From positions 1,753,001 to 1,817,000 of the forward strand of contig NZ_CP103057.1 in assembly GCF_025231525.1 (NCBI RefSeq): DNA of 64,000 bases. Reading direction: 5' to 3'. Each line of letters begins with the position of its first letter. Positions within the stretch are counted from its first letter, which is position 1. This DNA comes from Sphingomonas endolithica (GTDB lineage Bacteria; Pseudomonadota; Alphaproteobacteria; Sphingomonadales; Sphingomonadaceae). Shown here piece after piece: positions 52,283-61,598 of this stretch. The position numbers were made by a program, and so were the translations under genes. Below the pieces are notes generated by a model. That model saw only the letters and a program-made list of their open reading frames with translations. It was not told the origin of the DNA and did not search any database.

Positions 52283-52676
52283 GGTAGGGCTTCGTAGCCG
52301 TTGGCAACGTCGCCGCACGCCACTAGCGTCCGAAAGATGAGTTGCAGTGGCGCTGTCAGACCTAGTGCACCGCTGACTTCCTATCTGGTTAGGGCATTAA
52401 GTTGACCGTCTTCGCTATCACTTTGTTCAGCGAAAGACCTGCCTATGTTCTCGCTGTGGCTCCGGCTGGGTATCGATGTTTCGACCCATCGCCATCTAAA
52501 CGAACCAGATTCTGGTTAGTAGTACAGTACACAGTACCTTCAGTACCACTGCCCGCGGTGGAGCAGGAAATGCTGACATGGATCGGGGCGGAAAGGCGAA
52601 GCCGACGCAGTGATGTTACCTCCGTCATAACTGTGCGACTCGGACGGTGCGCTGCCGCCCTTCCGGCTGCTCGAAC
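52283..52676. other. gene-free stretch
   Basis: About 390 bp with only unconvincing short ORFs. It includes an AT-richer patch around 52380-52550. No element recognised. Confidence 0.4.
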
Positions 52677-54494
52677 CTACTTCGCGCCTTGTCTCGCGGC
52701 AATGTAGCGATCTACCTGTTCCGACAGCACATCGAGCGGCAACGCGCCCTGGCTAAGCACGGCTTCATGGAAATCCCGGATGTCGAAACGTGGCCCTAGC
52801 GTGGTTTCGGCACGCTTGCGCAGCTCCACGATCTTGAGCTGACCGATCATGTAGCTCGTCGCCTGACCCGGCCAGTTGAAGTAGCGATCCACCTCTCGTG
52901 CGACATCCGTGTCGGAAACCGAGCTGTTCGCGCGGAAATAGGCGATCGCCTGATCGCGCGTCCACCGCTTGGAATGGATGCCAGTGTCGAGCACGAGCCG
53001 AATTGCGCGCCATACCTGCAGCGACAGCATGCCGAAGCGCGCATAGGGGTCCTTGTACACACCCATCTCGTTCGCCAGTCGTTCCGAATAGAGGCCCCAA
53101 CCTTCCGCGTACGCACCATAGCCGCCATACTTGCGGAATTTGGGGATGCCGGTCAGTTCCTGTTGGCGCGCGATCTGGAAATGATGGCCGGGTGCGCCCT
53201 CGTGGCTGGCGATCGCGGCGACCTGAACTTTCTGCGTCTGGTTCATGTCGATAAGGTTCACGTAATAGATGCCGGGCCGCGATCCGTCTGCCGAGGGGGG
53301 ATTGTAGAACGCGGTCGATGCGGTCCCCTCGCGCCATTTTTCGACTGCGCGTACCTCTAGCGGCGCCTTAGGCACGATGCGGAAGTAGCGCGGCGAGGCC
53401 TGCATTACCGATGCAATCACCCCGCGCGCGTCTTTCAGATACTGCTCGCGACCTGCGCCCGTATTAGGATACTTGAACGTTGGATCAGTCCGAATGTGGT
53501 CGAAGAACTGCTCCAGTGTGCCATTGAACCCGACTTCCTTCTTGATCGCCTCCATTTCCTTTCGGATCGCCGCGACCTGTTTGAGGCCGATCTCGTGAAT
53601 CTGATCGGCGGTCAGGTTCGTCGTGGTCGAGACCTTCAGGCGGTCGGCATAATAGGCAGCCCCGTTCGGCAGGTTCCAGGCACCGAAGTTTCCCTTGGAC
53701 TTGGGCTCGATCTCCTCGATCGCCGCAATCAGCGTATCATAGCCATGTTTGAACGGCCCGGTCAGAGCGGCGCGCGCATCGGCAAGCAGCTTTGCCTTGG
53801 CATCCGCGGACGCCGGGAGCGCGGCAACCTTCTTCGCGAAATCGGCCATCAACGTGGAGTCCGCACCGCTATCGAACGGCGCTCCGGTGATGACCTTGCG
53901 GGCGTCGTTGCGCGCCGGTGCGAAGTTGACCTTGCTGGGGATGATGCCGGCGGCCGCCTGCTGCCGCATCGTCGCTGCGACTTCGCGCATCACGCGGTCC
54001 GTATCGCGGAGCCGCGCGACATAAGCCTGTGCATCCGCAACGTTGTCGATCTTGTGATTGTTGATGAGAAGGACCGGGATCTCGCCCGCCGGGCTGCCCG
54101 TGGTGGAGACGGGAAAGCGCAGTTTCCTGAACTGGAACGACTGACGTCCGCGCTCCGCCTCATACTCGAACAGACGATAGCTGACCCGCGCGCTCTCGCC
54201 CAGTTGTTCGGGCCGGAAGCGCGCACGCATGTCCTTCAACTGCCGCTCGGCCAGGTCGCGCTGCCTCACCGCCGCCGCGTCGGTATAGTCGTCGAACTTA
54301 TCATAGTTGGTCTTTTCGCCCAGTTGTGTTTGTGATTCCGGGCTGAGCGCTAGCTGCTCATCGAACGCCTGGTCGAGAAACTGCAACAATGCGGCGTCCT
54401 GCGCACCCGGCTCGGCAGCTTGGGAGGGCGCGGGCGCCGCGGCCTGGAGGAATGGCGTGGTGGATAGCAATACCAAAGCTAGAACGGCGCGCAT
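52677..54494 (-). CDS. DUF885 family secreted metallopeptidase-like protein
   Basis: 605 aa with a signal peptide (MRAVLALVLLSTTPFLQAAAP). Helical DUF885 architecture with the zinc-site motif HEGAPGHHFQ about two thirds along, preceded by PGIYYVNLID and followed by KYGGYGAYAEGWGLYSERLA, which supplies the third ligand Glu. This resembles carboxypeptidase-like gluzincins, so periplasmic peptide hydrolysis is likely but not proven. AGGAG lies before the ATG at 54494; one upstream codon is TTG. Divergent from a D-aminoacylase-like amidohydrolase 380 bp away, a pairing that again points to peptide or acyl-amino-acid turnover. Confidence 0.88.
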   Translation of the reverse strand: MRAVLALVLLSTTPFLQAAAPAPSQAAEPGAQDAALLQFLDQAFDEQLALSPESQTQLGEKTNYDKFDDYTDAAAVRQRDLAERQLKDMRARFRPEQLGESARVSYRLFEYEAERGRQSFQFRKLRFPVSTTGSPAGEIPVLLINNHKIDNVADAQAYVARLRDTDRVMREVAATMRQQAAAGIIPSKVNFAPARNDARKVITGAPFDSGADSTLMADFAKKVAALPASADAKAKLLADARAALTGPFKHGYDTLIAAIEEIEPKSKGNFGAWNLPNGAAYYADRLKVSTTTNLTADQIHEIGLKQVAAIRKEMEAIKKEVGFNGTLEQFFDHIRTDPTFKYPNTGAGREQYLKDARGVIASVMQASPRYFRIVPKAPLEVRAVEKWREGTASTAFYNPPSADGSRPGIYYVNLIDMNQTQKVQVAAIASHEGAPGHHFQIARQQELTGIPKFRKYGGYGAYAEGWGLYSERLANEMGVYKDPYARFGMLSLQVWRAIRLVLDTGIHSKRWTRDQAIAYFRANSSVSDTDVAREVDRYFNWPGQATSYMIGQLKIVELRKRAETTLGPRFDIRDFHEAVLSQGALPLDVLSEQVDRYIAARQGAK

Positions 54495-54874
54495 CAATTT
54501 CTCCTAGGTCATCCGCTTGTAACCGACCTTCGGTGGAGGACAATCGCCCAATGCAGATGTCAGATCAGAGCCGATCGGCAGGTCCTTTTATGGCCGCTAC
54601 ATCGGCGTAAGCTCCGTACGGACCGTGCCTTGCGGGCGCTCACCGCCATCCCAGGCTGCCTGAGAATACTTTAGGGGCATCACCTCACCGCCAGCAATCC
54701 ACCTTAGAAACCAGCTAAGGTGCTGTAGGAGACATACTTCGGCCGCCTCATTTCGCACGTTCAAAGCGCCGCAATCCATCACCAGCCCGATCGGTCGAAG
54801 ATAAAATCAGCCTTGCCTCGAGGATCAACGGCCGGCGCTATTGCGGTGCGGGAACGATGCGATAGTCTTGCCAC
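54495..54874. promoter_or_regulatory. divergent intergenic region
   Basis: 380 bp between the divergent DUF885 and amidohydrolase genes; both promoters should be here. Small minus-strand frames (for example 54597-54782) lack family resemblance. No clear operator seen. Confidence 0.4.
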
Positions 54875-56557
54875 ATGAAACGCCCGATCGCCTCTCTCGC
54901 CCTCGCCGCCCTGCTTTCCGGTGCGGCACCCGCACCAACGACGACCTACGACCTCATCATCCGCGGCGGCACGATCTATGACGGCTCGGGCGATGCAGGG
55001 CGCATAGGCGACGTGGCGATCCAGGGCGATCGGATCGTCGCAGTCGGCACTGTCGATGGTCGCGGCAAGCGCGAGGTCGACGCCCGCGGTCTGGCAGTGG
55101 CGCCGGGTTTCATCAATATGCTCAGTTGGTCCACCGTGTCGCTCCTTGCTGATGGGCGGAGCCAGAGCGAGATCCGCCAGGGCGTCACGCTCGAAGTGAT
55201 GGGCGAGGGAAGCTCGATGGGGCCGCTCTCGCCGGTGATGAAGGCCAACGACATCAAGCGCCAAGGCGACATCCGCTATCCGATCAGCTGGACGACGCTC
55301 GGCCAGTATCTCGAGATGCTTCAGCGCAAGGGCGTCTCGCCCAACATCGCGAGCTTTGTCGGGGCAGAGACGGTCCGGGTGCATGAACTCGGCGAGGATA
55401 ATGTTGATCCGACGCCCACGCAGTTGCGCCGCATGCAGGCGCTCGTCACCCAGGCAATGAACGAAGGCGCGATGGGCGTCGGAAGCTCGCTGATCTATGC
55501 GCCGGGCACCTATGCCAAAACGCCTGAGCTGATTGCGATCACCTCTGCCGCGGCGAAATGCGGCGGCATGTACATCAGCCACATGCGCTCAGAAGGGGAC
55601 CGCCTCATTGAGGCGATTGAAGAGCTGATCGAGATATCGCGCCAGTCCGGCGCGCCAGCTGAGATCTATCACCTGAAGATGGCGGGCAAGGCCAATTGGC
55701 CCAAATACGATACGGCGATCGCCAGGATCGAAGCGGCGCGGAAAGCGGGCCTGCGGATCACTGCGGACATGTACACCTATCCCGCAGGCGGCACCGGGCT
55801 GGATGCCGCCATGCCGACCTGGGTGCAGGCCGGCGGGCTCGAAGCATGGATCGAACGGCTGAAACAGCCAGCGGTGCGCCGCCGCGTGGCAGCCGAAATG
55901 ACCGCGCCCGGCAAGGAATGGGAGAATCTGTATCTCGGCGCAGGCCCCGAAGGGATGATCCTGTCAGACTTCAAGAATCCGGCGCTGAAACCGCTGGCCG
56001 GCAAGACGCTGGCCGAAGTCGCCAGGATGCGCGGCAAGAGCACCGCCGATACCGTGATGGATCTGGTGATCGAAGACGGCAGCCGGGTCGGCACGATCTA
56101 CTTCCTCATGAGCGAGGACAATGTCGCCAAGGAAGCCGCGCTGCCATGGATGAGCTTTGGCTCGGACGCGGACTCGATCGCGCCGGAGGGCGTGTTCCTG
56201 CAATCGAGCACGCATCCGCGCGCCTATGGCAATTTTGCACGCGTATTCGCCAAATATGTCCGCGACGAGAAGCGCGTAACTATTGCCGATGCTGTCCGTC
56301 GGCTGACATCGCTGCCTGCTGGCAATCTGGGCATCAAGGATCGCGGATGGCTGAAGCGCGGGTACCTGGCCGATGTAGTGGTGTTCGATCCGGCGACGAT
56401 CCAGGACCACGCCACTTTTGACAAGCCGCACGCCTATTCCACCGGCGTCCGGGACGTGTTCGTCAACGGCGTGCAGGTGCTGAGGAACGGCAGGCATACA
56501 GGAGCGACACCGGGCCGGGTGGTGCGAGGACCAGGGTATACCAGGTGCAAGAGCTAG
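54875..56557 (+). CDS. D-aminoacylase-like amidohydrolase (N-acyl-D-amino-acid deacylase family), atypical metal site
   Basis: 560 aa exported protein (signal peptide cleaved about SGAAPA). Amidohydrolase-superfamily fold: YDLIIRGGTIYDGSGD (25-40), VDARGLAVAPGFINMLSWS (68-86), EIYHLKMAGK with the carbamate-type Lys/His region, GMYISHMRSEG, SFGSDADS, and the end GYLADVVVFDPATI and THPRAYGNF. The canonical HxH after GFID is missing: the sequence is INMLSWS. The family normally removes the acyl group from N-acyl-D-amino acids or D-Glu/D-Asp derivatives. It may be a one-metal form or have altered chemistry. It is divergent from the DUF885 gene and followed by the mobile cassette at 56617. Confidence 0.86.
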   Translation: MKRPIASLALAALLSGAAPAPTTTYDLIIRGGTIYDGSGDAGRIGDVAIQGDRIVAVGTVDGRGKREVDARGLAVAPGFINMLSWSTVSLLADGRSQSEIRQGVTLEVMGEGSSMGPLSPVMKANDIKRQGDIRYPISWTTLGQYLEMLQRKGVSPNIASFVGAETVRVHELGEDNVDPTPTQLRRMQALVTQAMNEGAMGVGSSLIYAPGTYAKTPELIAITSAAAKCGGMYISHMRSEGDRLIEAIEELIEISRQSGAPAEIYHLKMAGKANWPKYDTAIARIEAARKAGLRITADMYTYPAGGTGLDAAMPTWVQAGGLEAWIERLKQPAVRRRVAAEMTAPGKEWENLYLGAGPEGMILSDFKNPALKPLAGKTLAEVARMRGKSTADTVMDLVIEDGSRVGTIYFLMSEDNVAKEAALPWMSFGSDADSIAPEGVFLQSSTHPRAYGNFARVFAKYVRDEKRVTIADAVRRLTSLPAGNLGIKDRGWLKRGYLADVVVFDPATIQDHATFDKPHAYSTGVRDVFVNGVQVLRNGRHTGATPGRVVRGPGYTRCKS

Positions 56558-56616
56558 GGTTAGATCTCTAACCAAACAACATTAGCGGCCGCAAAGCAGA
56601 GGCTTCTGCTCGACCC

Positions 56617-57473
56617 AGCAGATACCATTCGACTTCCGTTGCGCGTGGAGCATTAGTGTCCCCGTGATCGCCGCCGGGAGACTTCGGCTGCTGCCCCGAA
56701 CCAATGTTGACCGGCGGGGCTGTGGGTGGTGGAAGCAGCGCGGTGCTGCTCCGATCACAGGAGCCACCCATGGCACGCACCTTCAAACTCGACGATATCC
56801 ACCTCATCCTGCTGTCGACCGCCACCCAGCGGGATGACGGCAACGTACTTCCGGTGGCGGCGACCATCGCCGATCAGCCGGATCGTATCGCCAAGGCGCT
56901 TCCTGCCCTGCTGAAGCACAAGCTGGTCGACGAAATAACCGGCCTGACCACCTGTCCTGCCTGGCGCAGCGATGGCGACGAGCGGTTCGCACTGGTCATC
57001 AACGATGCCGGCCGTGCGGCCATCGGCGTCAGCAACACTGGCGAGGAGAGTGCGACACCTGGTGTCGAACTGGCCGACCCCGCCAGCAATGACGCGCCGC
57101 GCGCCGGCTCGAAGAGCGCCGCGGTCATCGCGCTGCTGCAGCGCGAGCAAGGCGCCACCCTGATAGAGATGGTCGAGGCGACCGGCTGGCTGCCGCACAC
57201 CACACGAGCGGCACTGACCGGCTTGCGCAAGAAGGGCCATGCCATTGCCAAGAGCAAGTGTGGTGACGTGACCTGCTACACCATCGTGGCTGGTGCCTGA
57301 TCATGGCAAAGCTCGATGATGATCTCGCGGCACTGGCGACCCTGTCGTCAGTGCAGCTGCAGGATCGATGGAAGGCGGTCACCGGCACGCTGGCTCCCCG
57401 CATCAGCGCAAGCTTCCTGCGACTGGCGCTTGGCTACGAGATGCAAGCGAAGGCGCTGGGTGGACTGTCGCGG
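56617..57473 (+). repeat. direct repeat, right copy (DUF3489-DUF2924 cassette)
   Basis: Counterpart of 31730-32571 in the same orientation, about 24.9 kb apart. It includes the leader hairpin (AGCAGC/GCTGCT), DUF3489 and the start of DUF2924; beyond 57473 this copy continues intact. Confidence 0.85.
56770..57300 (+). CDS. DUF3489 domain protein
   Basis: 176 aa, diverged twin of the protein at 31883. The winged-helix-like segment ATLIEMVEATGWLPHTTRAA is unchanged; variation clusters in the middle (residues about 60-105). It starts 7 bp after an AGGAG site, is followed after 2 bp by DUF2924, and that by a serine recombinase: a three-gene operon. Likely a DNA-binding partner or regulator of the recombinase (inference from context). 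Confidence 0.87.
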   Translation: MARTFKLDDIHLILLSTATQRDDGNVLPVAATIADQPDRIAKALPALLKHKLVDEITGLTTCPAWRSDGDERFALVINDAGRAAIGVSNTGEESATPGVELADPASNDAPRAGSKSAAVIALLQREQGATLIEMVEATGWLPHTTRAALTGLRKKGHAIAKSKCGDVTCYTIVAGA

Positions 57474-57716
57474 GCCACGCAGCAGCGGCTGGCGCAACTG
57501 GCGGCGGCCAGGACCGAGACCCGTCCGGCTGCACGTGGCTCGCGGCTGATCCGCGAGTGGAACGGCACGGCACATGTCGTGACGATCGGCGAGGATGGTG
57601 CGATCCGCTGGAACGATCGTAACTGGAACTCGCTGAGCGAGGTCGCCCGCGAGATCACCGGCACGCGCTGGTCCGGTCCGGCCTTCTTCGGCCTGAAGAA
57701 GAGGCTGGCGGCATGA
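57303..57716 (+). CDS. DUF2924 domain protein
   Basis: 137 aa basic protein: SVQLQDRWKAVTGTLAPRIS, LRLALGYEMQAKALGGLSRA, then a C-terminal part with SRLIREWNGTAHVVTIGEDG and WNSLSEVAREITGTRWSGPA. The second half looks like a small beta-rich nucleic-acid-binding domain similar to those used for sequence recognition in mobile elements. Its stop overlaps the recombinase start (ATGA), so both are co-translated. The conserved gene pair implies an accessory factor for recombination; no experimental role known to me. A truncated copy is at 32413. Confidence 0.87.
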   Translation: MAKLDDDLAALATLSSVQLQDRWKAVTGTLAPRISASFLRLALGYEMQAKALGGLSRATQQRLAQLAAARTETRPAARGSRLIREWNGTAHVVTIGEDGAIRWNDRNWNSLSEVAREITGTRWSGPAFFGLKKRLAA

Positions 57717-59377
57717 ACCGGGTGCGCTGTGCGATCTATACCCGCAAGTCGAGCGAGGAAGGTCTGGAGCAGGCCTTCAACTCGCTGGACGCACAACGCG
57801 AGGCCTGTGCCGCCTATGTCCTAAGCCAGGCTAGCGAAGGCTGGAGTGCCTTGCCGGAGATCTATGATGATGGTGGCCTGTCGGGCGGGTCGCTGGAGCG
57901 CCCTGCCCTGCAGCGCCTGCTCGCCGACATCGCCGCTGGCCGTGTCGATATCATCGTCGTCTACAAGGTCGATCGCCTGACCCGCTCGCTGCTCGACTTT
58001 GCCAAGCTGGTCGAGGTGTTCGACAAGGCAGGCGTATCGTTCGTCTCGATCACCCAATCGTTCAACACCACCACCAGCATGGGACGCCTGACGCTCAACA
58101 TGCTGCTGAGCTTTGCGCAGTTCGAGCGCGAGGTGACCGCCGAGCGCCTCCGCGACAAGATCGCCGCCTCCAAGGCCAAGGGCATGTGGATGGGCGGCAC
58201 GCCGCCGCTTGGCTACCAGCCCGATGGACGCAGCCTGGCGATCGTCGGCCCCCATGCCGAGATCGTGCGGGAGATATACCGGCGTTACCTCGGCAGCGGC
58301 AATGTCCGGCTGGTGGTCGAGCAGCTGGCCGCCGAGCGCATCCTGGCGCCGGTCCGCCACACGTCAGGCGGCCGGGCTTATGGCGGCGTCGCGTTTTGCC
58401 GCGGGCAGATCTACTCGATCCTGAAGAGCCCGATCTATATCGGTGAGATCGCGCACCGGGAGGTGCGCTACAAGGGACAGCATCAGCCGATCATCGATCG
58501 TGCCACATGGGACGCCGTGCAGGCGAGGCTCGACGGCAACGTACCTGGAGAGCGTCGTGCCACCAACATTGCGACGACCAGCCTGCTGGCCGGCCTGATC
58601 GTCGACGAGGCGGGTGAACCCCTGGTTGCGGCGCATGCCTGCAAGGGCAAGGTGCGCTATCGCTATTATGTCAGCCGGGCACGTCAGGATGGTGACCCCG
58701 CCAAGAGCATCCGCTTGCGCGCGCGCGAGATCGAGAACGCGGTGGTCGAGAGTATCGCCGCTGCGTTTGATGACCCGCTCGATCTTATCGCGCGCGCCGG
58801 CATGTCGATCGCAGCGGCCGACCTGCAGCGCATCTTTGCGGCCGCCGGTGTTGCCGCTGCCACGATGCGCCAGCGCAGTACCACCATGATGCGCAGCCTC
58901 GTGACGAAGGTGATGGTCGGAGCCCACGCCACCGACATCACCATGAGCAGCAGCGCTGTGGCAGAACAGCTGGCGACGCTCTGGGCGGGCCCGAAGGATG
59001 CGACGTTCACGCTGACCCTGCCGGTGCGCATAACACGCACTGGTCGCACGCTTCGGCTCATACAGAATGACGGCCGCGCCGTGGCCGCCACGCCGCCCGA
59101 CGCTTCCATCATCAAGCTGCTGGTCAAGGCGCACAGATGGTGGGCGCGGCTGCGGCAGGGCGACATTACAGTGCGGGAACTCGCCGAAGCCGAGGGAGTC
59201 GTGAAATCCTACGTCACGCGGGTGACGCGGCTGGCGTTCCTGTCGCCAGCGATCGTCGATGACATTCTCGCCGGGCGACAGCGTGCCGAGCTTGATGCCA
59301 AACGGCTGGCGCTCACGGCAGACCTGCCGACCCGCTGGTCAGAGCAGCAGGAGACGTGGGGAGTCACTTTACAGTGA
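57713..59377 (+). CDS. large serine recombinase (resolvase/recombinase family)
   Basis: 554 aa site-specific recombinase. Resolvase catalytic domain at about 3-150 with the nucleophile Ser in YTRKSSEEGLEQAFNSLDAQ, the arginines in ERPALQRLL and VYKVDRLTRSLLDFAKL and FEREVTAERLRDK. The recombinase domain follows (about 165-290, GTPPLGYQPDGRSLAIV, SILKSPIYIGE). A zinc-ribbon-like middle and a C-terminal HTH (DITVRELAEAEGVVKSYVTR) complete it. It integrates or excises DNA at att sites, probably the island containing this operon. Start overlaps DUF2924 by 4 bp. No obvious att pair was identified. Confidence 0.92.
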   Translation: MNRVRCAIYTRKSSEEGLEQAFNSLDAQREACAAYVLSQASEGWSALPEIYDDGGLSGGSLERPALQRLLADIAAGRVDIIVVYKVDRLTRSLLDFAKLVEVFDKAGVSFVSITQSFNTTTSMGRLTLNMLLSFAQFEREVTAERLRDKIAASKAKGMWMGGTPPLGYQPDGRSLAIVGPHAEIVREIYRRYLGSGNVRLVVEQLAAERILAPVRHTSGGRAYGGVAFCRGQIYSILKSPIYIGEIAHREVRYKGQHQPIIDRATWDAVQARLDGNVPGERRATNIATTSLLAGLIVDEAGEPLVAAHACKGKVRYRYYVSRARQDGDPAKSIRLRAREIENAVVESIAAAFDDPLDLIARAGMSIAAADLQRIFAAAGVAAATMRQRSTTMMRSLVTKVMVGAHATDITMSSSAVAEQLATLWAGPKDATFTLTLPVRITRTGRTLRLIQNDGRAVAATPPDASIIKLLVKAHRWWARLRQGDITVRELAEAEGVVKSYVTRVTRLAFLSPAIVDDILAGRQRAELDAKRLALTADLPTRWSEQQETWGVTLQ

Positions 59378-59493
59378 TCATCCCGGGACTGATGCTGACC
59401 ACGGCGGGCGCATGGTGGATACATCATGACGGAGCCGCTGGTATGCCGACCGGCCTTGGGGCAGGATGACCTTATCTCCTCGAAAGGTACTCC

Positions 59494-60753
59494 GTGCTTC
59501 GTCACACTTCGATCAGCCTGACCACGATTTTGCTGCTGACCGGTTGCGGCGCGCCTGAGCGCGCGCAGCCGTCCGAGGCGGCCAAGCCTCCGGTGAACTA
59601 CGGGGCATCGAAGCCTGCTTCCGCCAAGCCGTTCAAGACCGAACCGGTGGCGACATTCGATATGCCGTGGGCGCTTGCCTTCCTGCCGGACCAGAGGATG
59701 CTGGTGACTGAAAAGCCCGGCCGGTTGTGGCTGGTGACCGCGGCTGGCGCCAAGACGGCCATAAGCGGGCTACCGCGCGTCCATTTCGAAGATCAGGGCG
59801 GACTGCTCTTCGTCGCGACGTCGCCGACCTTCGCGCAGACCCGGCAAATCTACCTTACCTACTCCGAACCCGGCGAGGGCGGGGACGGCCTGGCGCTGGC
59901 TCGCGCGACGCTCGACACCAGCGGCGCACAGCCCGCGCTCAAGGACCTCCAAGTTATCTGGCGGCAACTCCCCCGCGGCAAAGGCGGGCAGTTCGGCGGG
60001 TACATCGCCTTCTCGCCGGATGGCCGCTATATTTTTCTGACCTCCGGCGAGCGGCAGCGTTTCACGCCGGCTCAGGACCCCGAGCAGGCGCTGGGCAAGA
60101 TCCTGCGGCTGACGCTCGACGGCAAACCGGCCCCCGGCAACCCGGGAGCAGGCAAGGTCGGCGCAACCACCATTGGCGTCATAGACCCGCCGGAGAATAC
60201 CGGCTCGGCCGCAACCGCACGGGTGCGCGAGGCTACCATCCCCGCCCCGAATCTGACCCCGGCGGAGACGTGGACGACCGGTCACCGCAATTCCTACGGG
60301 TTGGCCTTCGATCCTCAAGGGCGACTATGGGAGACTGAGATGGGGCCGCAGGGCGGCGACGAGCTGAACCTCATTGAACCCGGCAAGAACTATGGCTGGC
60401 CGGTGGTGTCATACGGGAAGAATTACGACGATACGGCGATCGCATCGCCCGCTGGCAATGCCAGGTTTCAGGAGCCGGCGCTGTACTGGAACCCCATCAT
60501 CGCCCCGGCTGGTCTCGCCTTCTATAGCGGCAACATGTTCCCGCAATGGCGCAACTCCGCCTTCATCGGCGGTCTGGCGTCAACAGCACTCATCCGCATC
60601 GAGTTCGACGACGCGGTCCCGCGCGAGGCGGAACGGTGGGACATGGGCACGCGCATCCGCGCCGTCATGGCAGGCCCCGATGGCGCGCTCTGGATCCTTG
60701 AGGATGGGTCAGACGGCAGCTTAATGCGGCTTACGTCAAAGCGAGGTAGTTGA
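59494..60753 (+). CDS. PQQ-dependent aldose sugar dehydrogenase, lipoprotein
   Basis: 419 aa six-bladed beta-propeller quinoprotein oxidising aldoses to lactones in the periplasm. Lipoprotein signal with lipobox LTGC (Cys18). Family landmarks: MPWALAFLPDQRMLVTEKPG, RVHFEDQGGLLFVA, GRYIFLTSGER, the PQQ/Ca region GHRNSYGLAFDP with His, and ETEMGPQGGDELNLIEPGKN. Start is GTG at 59494 with AAAGG upstream. Stands alone, 116 bp after the recombinase. Electron acceptor not encoded nearby. It could oxidise sugars released by the glycan loci further left, feeding the gluconate route that includes pgl (inference). Confidence 0.9.
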   Translation: MLRHTSISLTTILLLTGCGAPERAQPSEAAKPPVNYGASKPASAKPFKTEPVATFDMPWALAFLPDQRMLVTEKPGRLWLVTAAGAKTAISGLPRVHFEDQGGLLFVATSPTFAQTRQIYLTYSEPGEGGDGLALARATLDTSGAQPALKDLQVIWRQLPRGKGGQFGGYIAFSPDGRYIFLTSGERQRFTPAQDPEQALGKILRLTLDGKPAPGNPGAGKVGATTIGVIDPPENTGSAATARVREATIPAPNLTPAETWTTGHRNSYGLAFDPQGRLWETEMGPQGGDELNLIEPGKNYGWPVVSYGKNYDDTAIASPAGNARFQEPALYWNPIIAPAGLAFYSGNMFPQWRNSAFIGGLASTALIRIEFDDAVPREAERWDMGTRIRAVMAGPDGALWILEDGSDGSLMRLTSKRGS

Positions 60754-61106
60754 AAGAGCAGCGTCCAGGCGCCCTAAGTCCGGGTATAGGCTGATGACGC
60801 ATTTTGACCCATGACGACGTTCAGGGCACCCTGTGCGTGTCCGAAACCTGCCACGTGTTCATGTCGGCCGAGCGGCAGCTTTCAGGCACGGCGTGAATCA
60901 TTAGGAACGGCAATGTGTGGCGGCTAGCGGCCCGGCAGCTATCAGGCATGGGCGGTAGATAGCTGCCATCCACCTGAGGTTCTTTACGGACATAAAGATG
61001 TTGGCGGGTCGTCGCACGATCTTCTGCTCACGCATCAGTGACGCGCTTGCCCGTCATTGCGTCGTTCAACATCCGACCAATTTTCGGAACGCAAGAATGC
61101 TCATAC
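60754..61106. other. gene-free stretch with a short direct repeat
   Basis: About 350 bp without a credible gene. It contains two near-identical 16-mers, CGGCAGCT(T/A)TCAGGCA, at 60873-60888 and 60933-60948, exactly 60 bp apart. Purpose unknown; the first part may terminate the PQQ dehydrogenase gene. Confidence 0.45.
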
Positions 61107-61469
61107 CTACGTGTCGAGCACGTCGGTAAGCGCTTTTATAAGAGCAGCGTGCGAGACAGGCTTCTGGCACAGCGGTCGGGATCGATAAACGTCGGGGATC
61201 ATGCTGGCCGTTCCCGTGGCAAATAGGAAGGGTATCCCGCGCTGCGTCAGTTCATCGGCGACGGGAAACGATGTCTCATCGCCCAGTCGTACGTCGAGTG
61301 TCGCTATATCGGGCAAGGGATCGAGCGCATTAAGCGCCTCCTCCACACTCATTACAGGCCCCACAACCTCGGCGCCGGCCTGCTCCAGGGCGAAGGTCAA
61401 ATCCATCCCGAGGAGAAAATCATCCTCGACCACTAGAACTCTGCGACCACTTAATGCTTTGTTCGACAT
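61107..61469 (-). CDS. single-domain response regulator
   Basis: 120 aa receiver-only protein: VLVVEDDFLLGMDLTFALEQ (acidic pocket E15 D16 D17), phospho-acceptor D59 in IATLDVRLGDE, conserved Thr in LFATGTAS and Lys in CQKPVSH. No output domain, so it signals by protein contact, as receivers paired with HWE/HisKA_2 kinases often do. It is divergent from the kinase gene at 61599, with about 130 bp between starts, and is the natural partner of that kinase. Confidence 0.9.
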   Translation of the reverse strand: MSNKALSGRRVLVVEDDFLLGMDLTFALEQAGAEVVGPVMSVEEALNALDPLPDIATLDVRLGDETSFPVADELTQRGIPFLFATGTASMIPDVYRSRPLCQKPVSHAALIKALTDVLDT

Positions 61470-61598
61470 TGGAACTCCGACGTGTCATCGGCAGCCCAAG
61501 CCTCTGATCCTACAGCTTCCAACCAACAGCCTCCCGCAAGTTTCCGCGTTGCCTGTATTGAGTGGCTGTTGGGGGGATCAAACAGCGGGACGGATGAT

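Noticed and set aside
52402..52707. 101-codon ORF in the gap before DUF885
   Set aside because: No family resemblance and it overlaps the end of the DUF885 gene; treated as gene-free.
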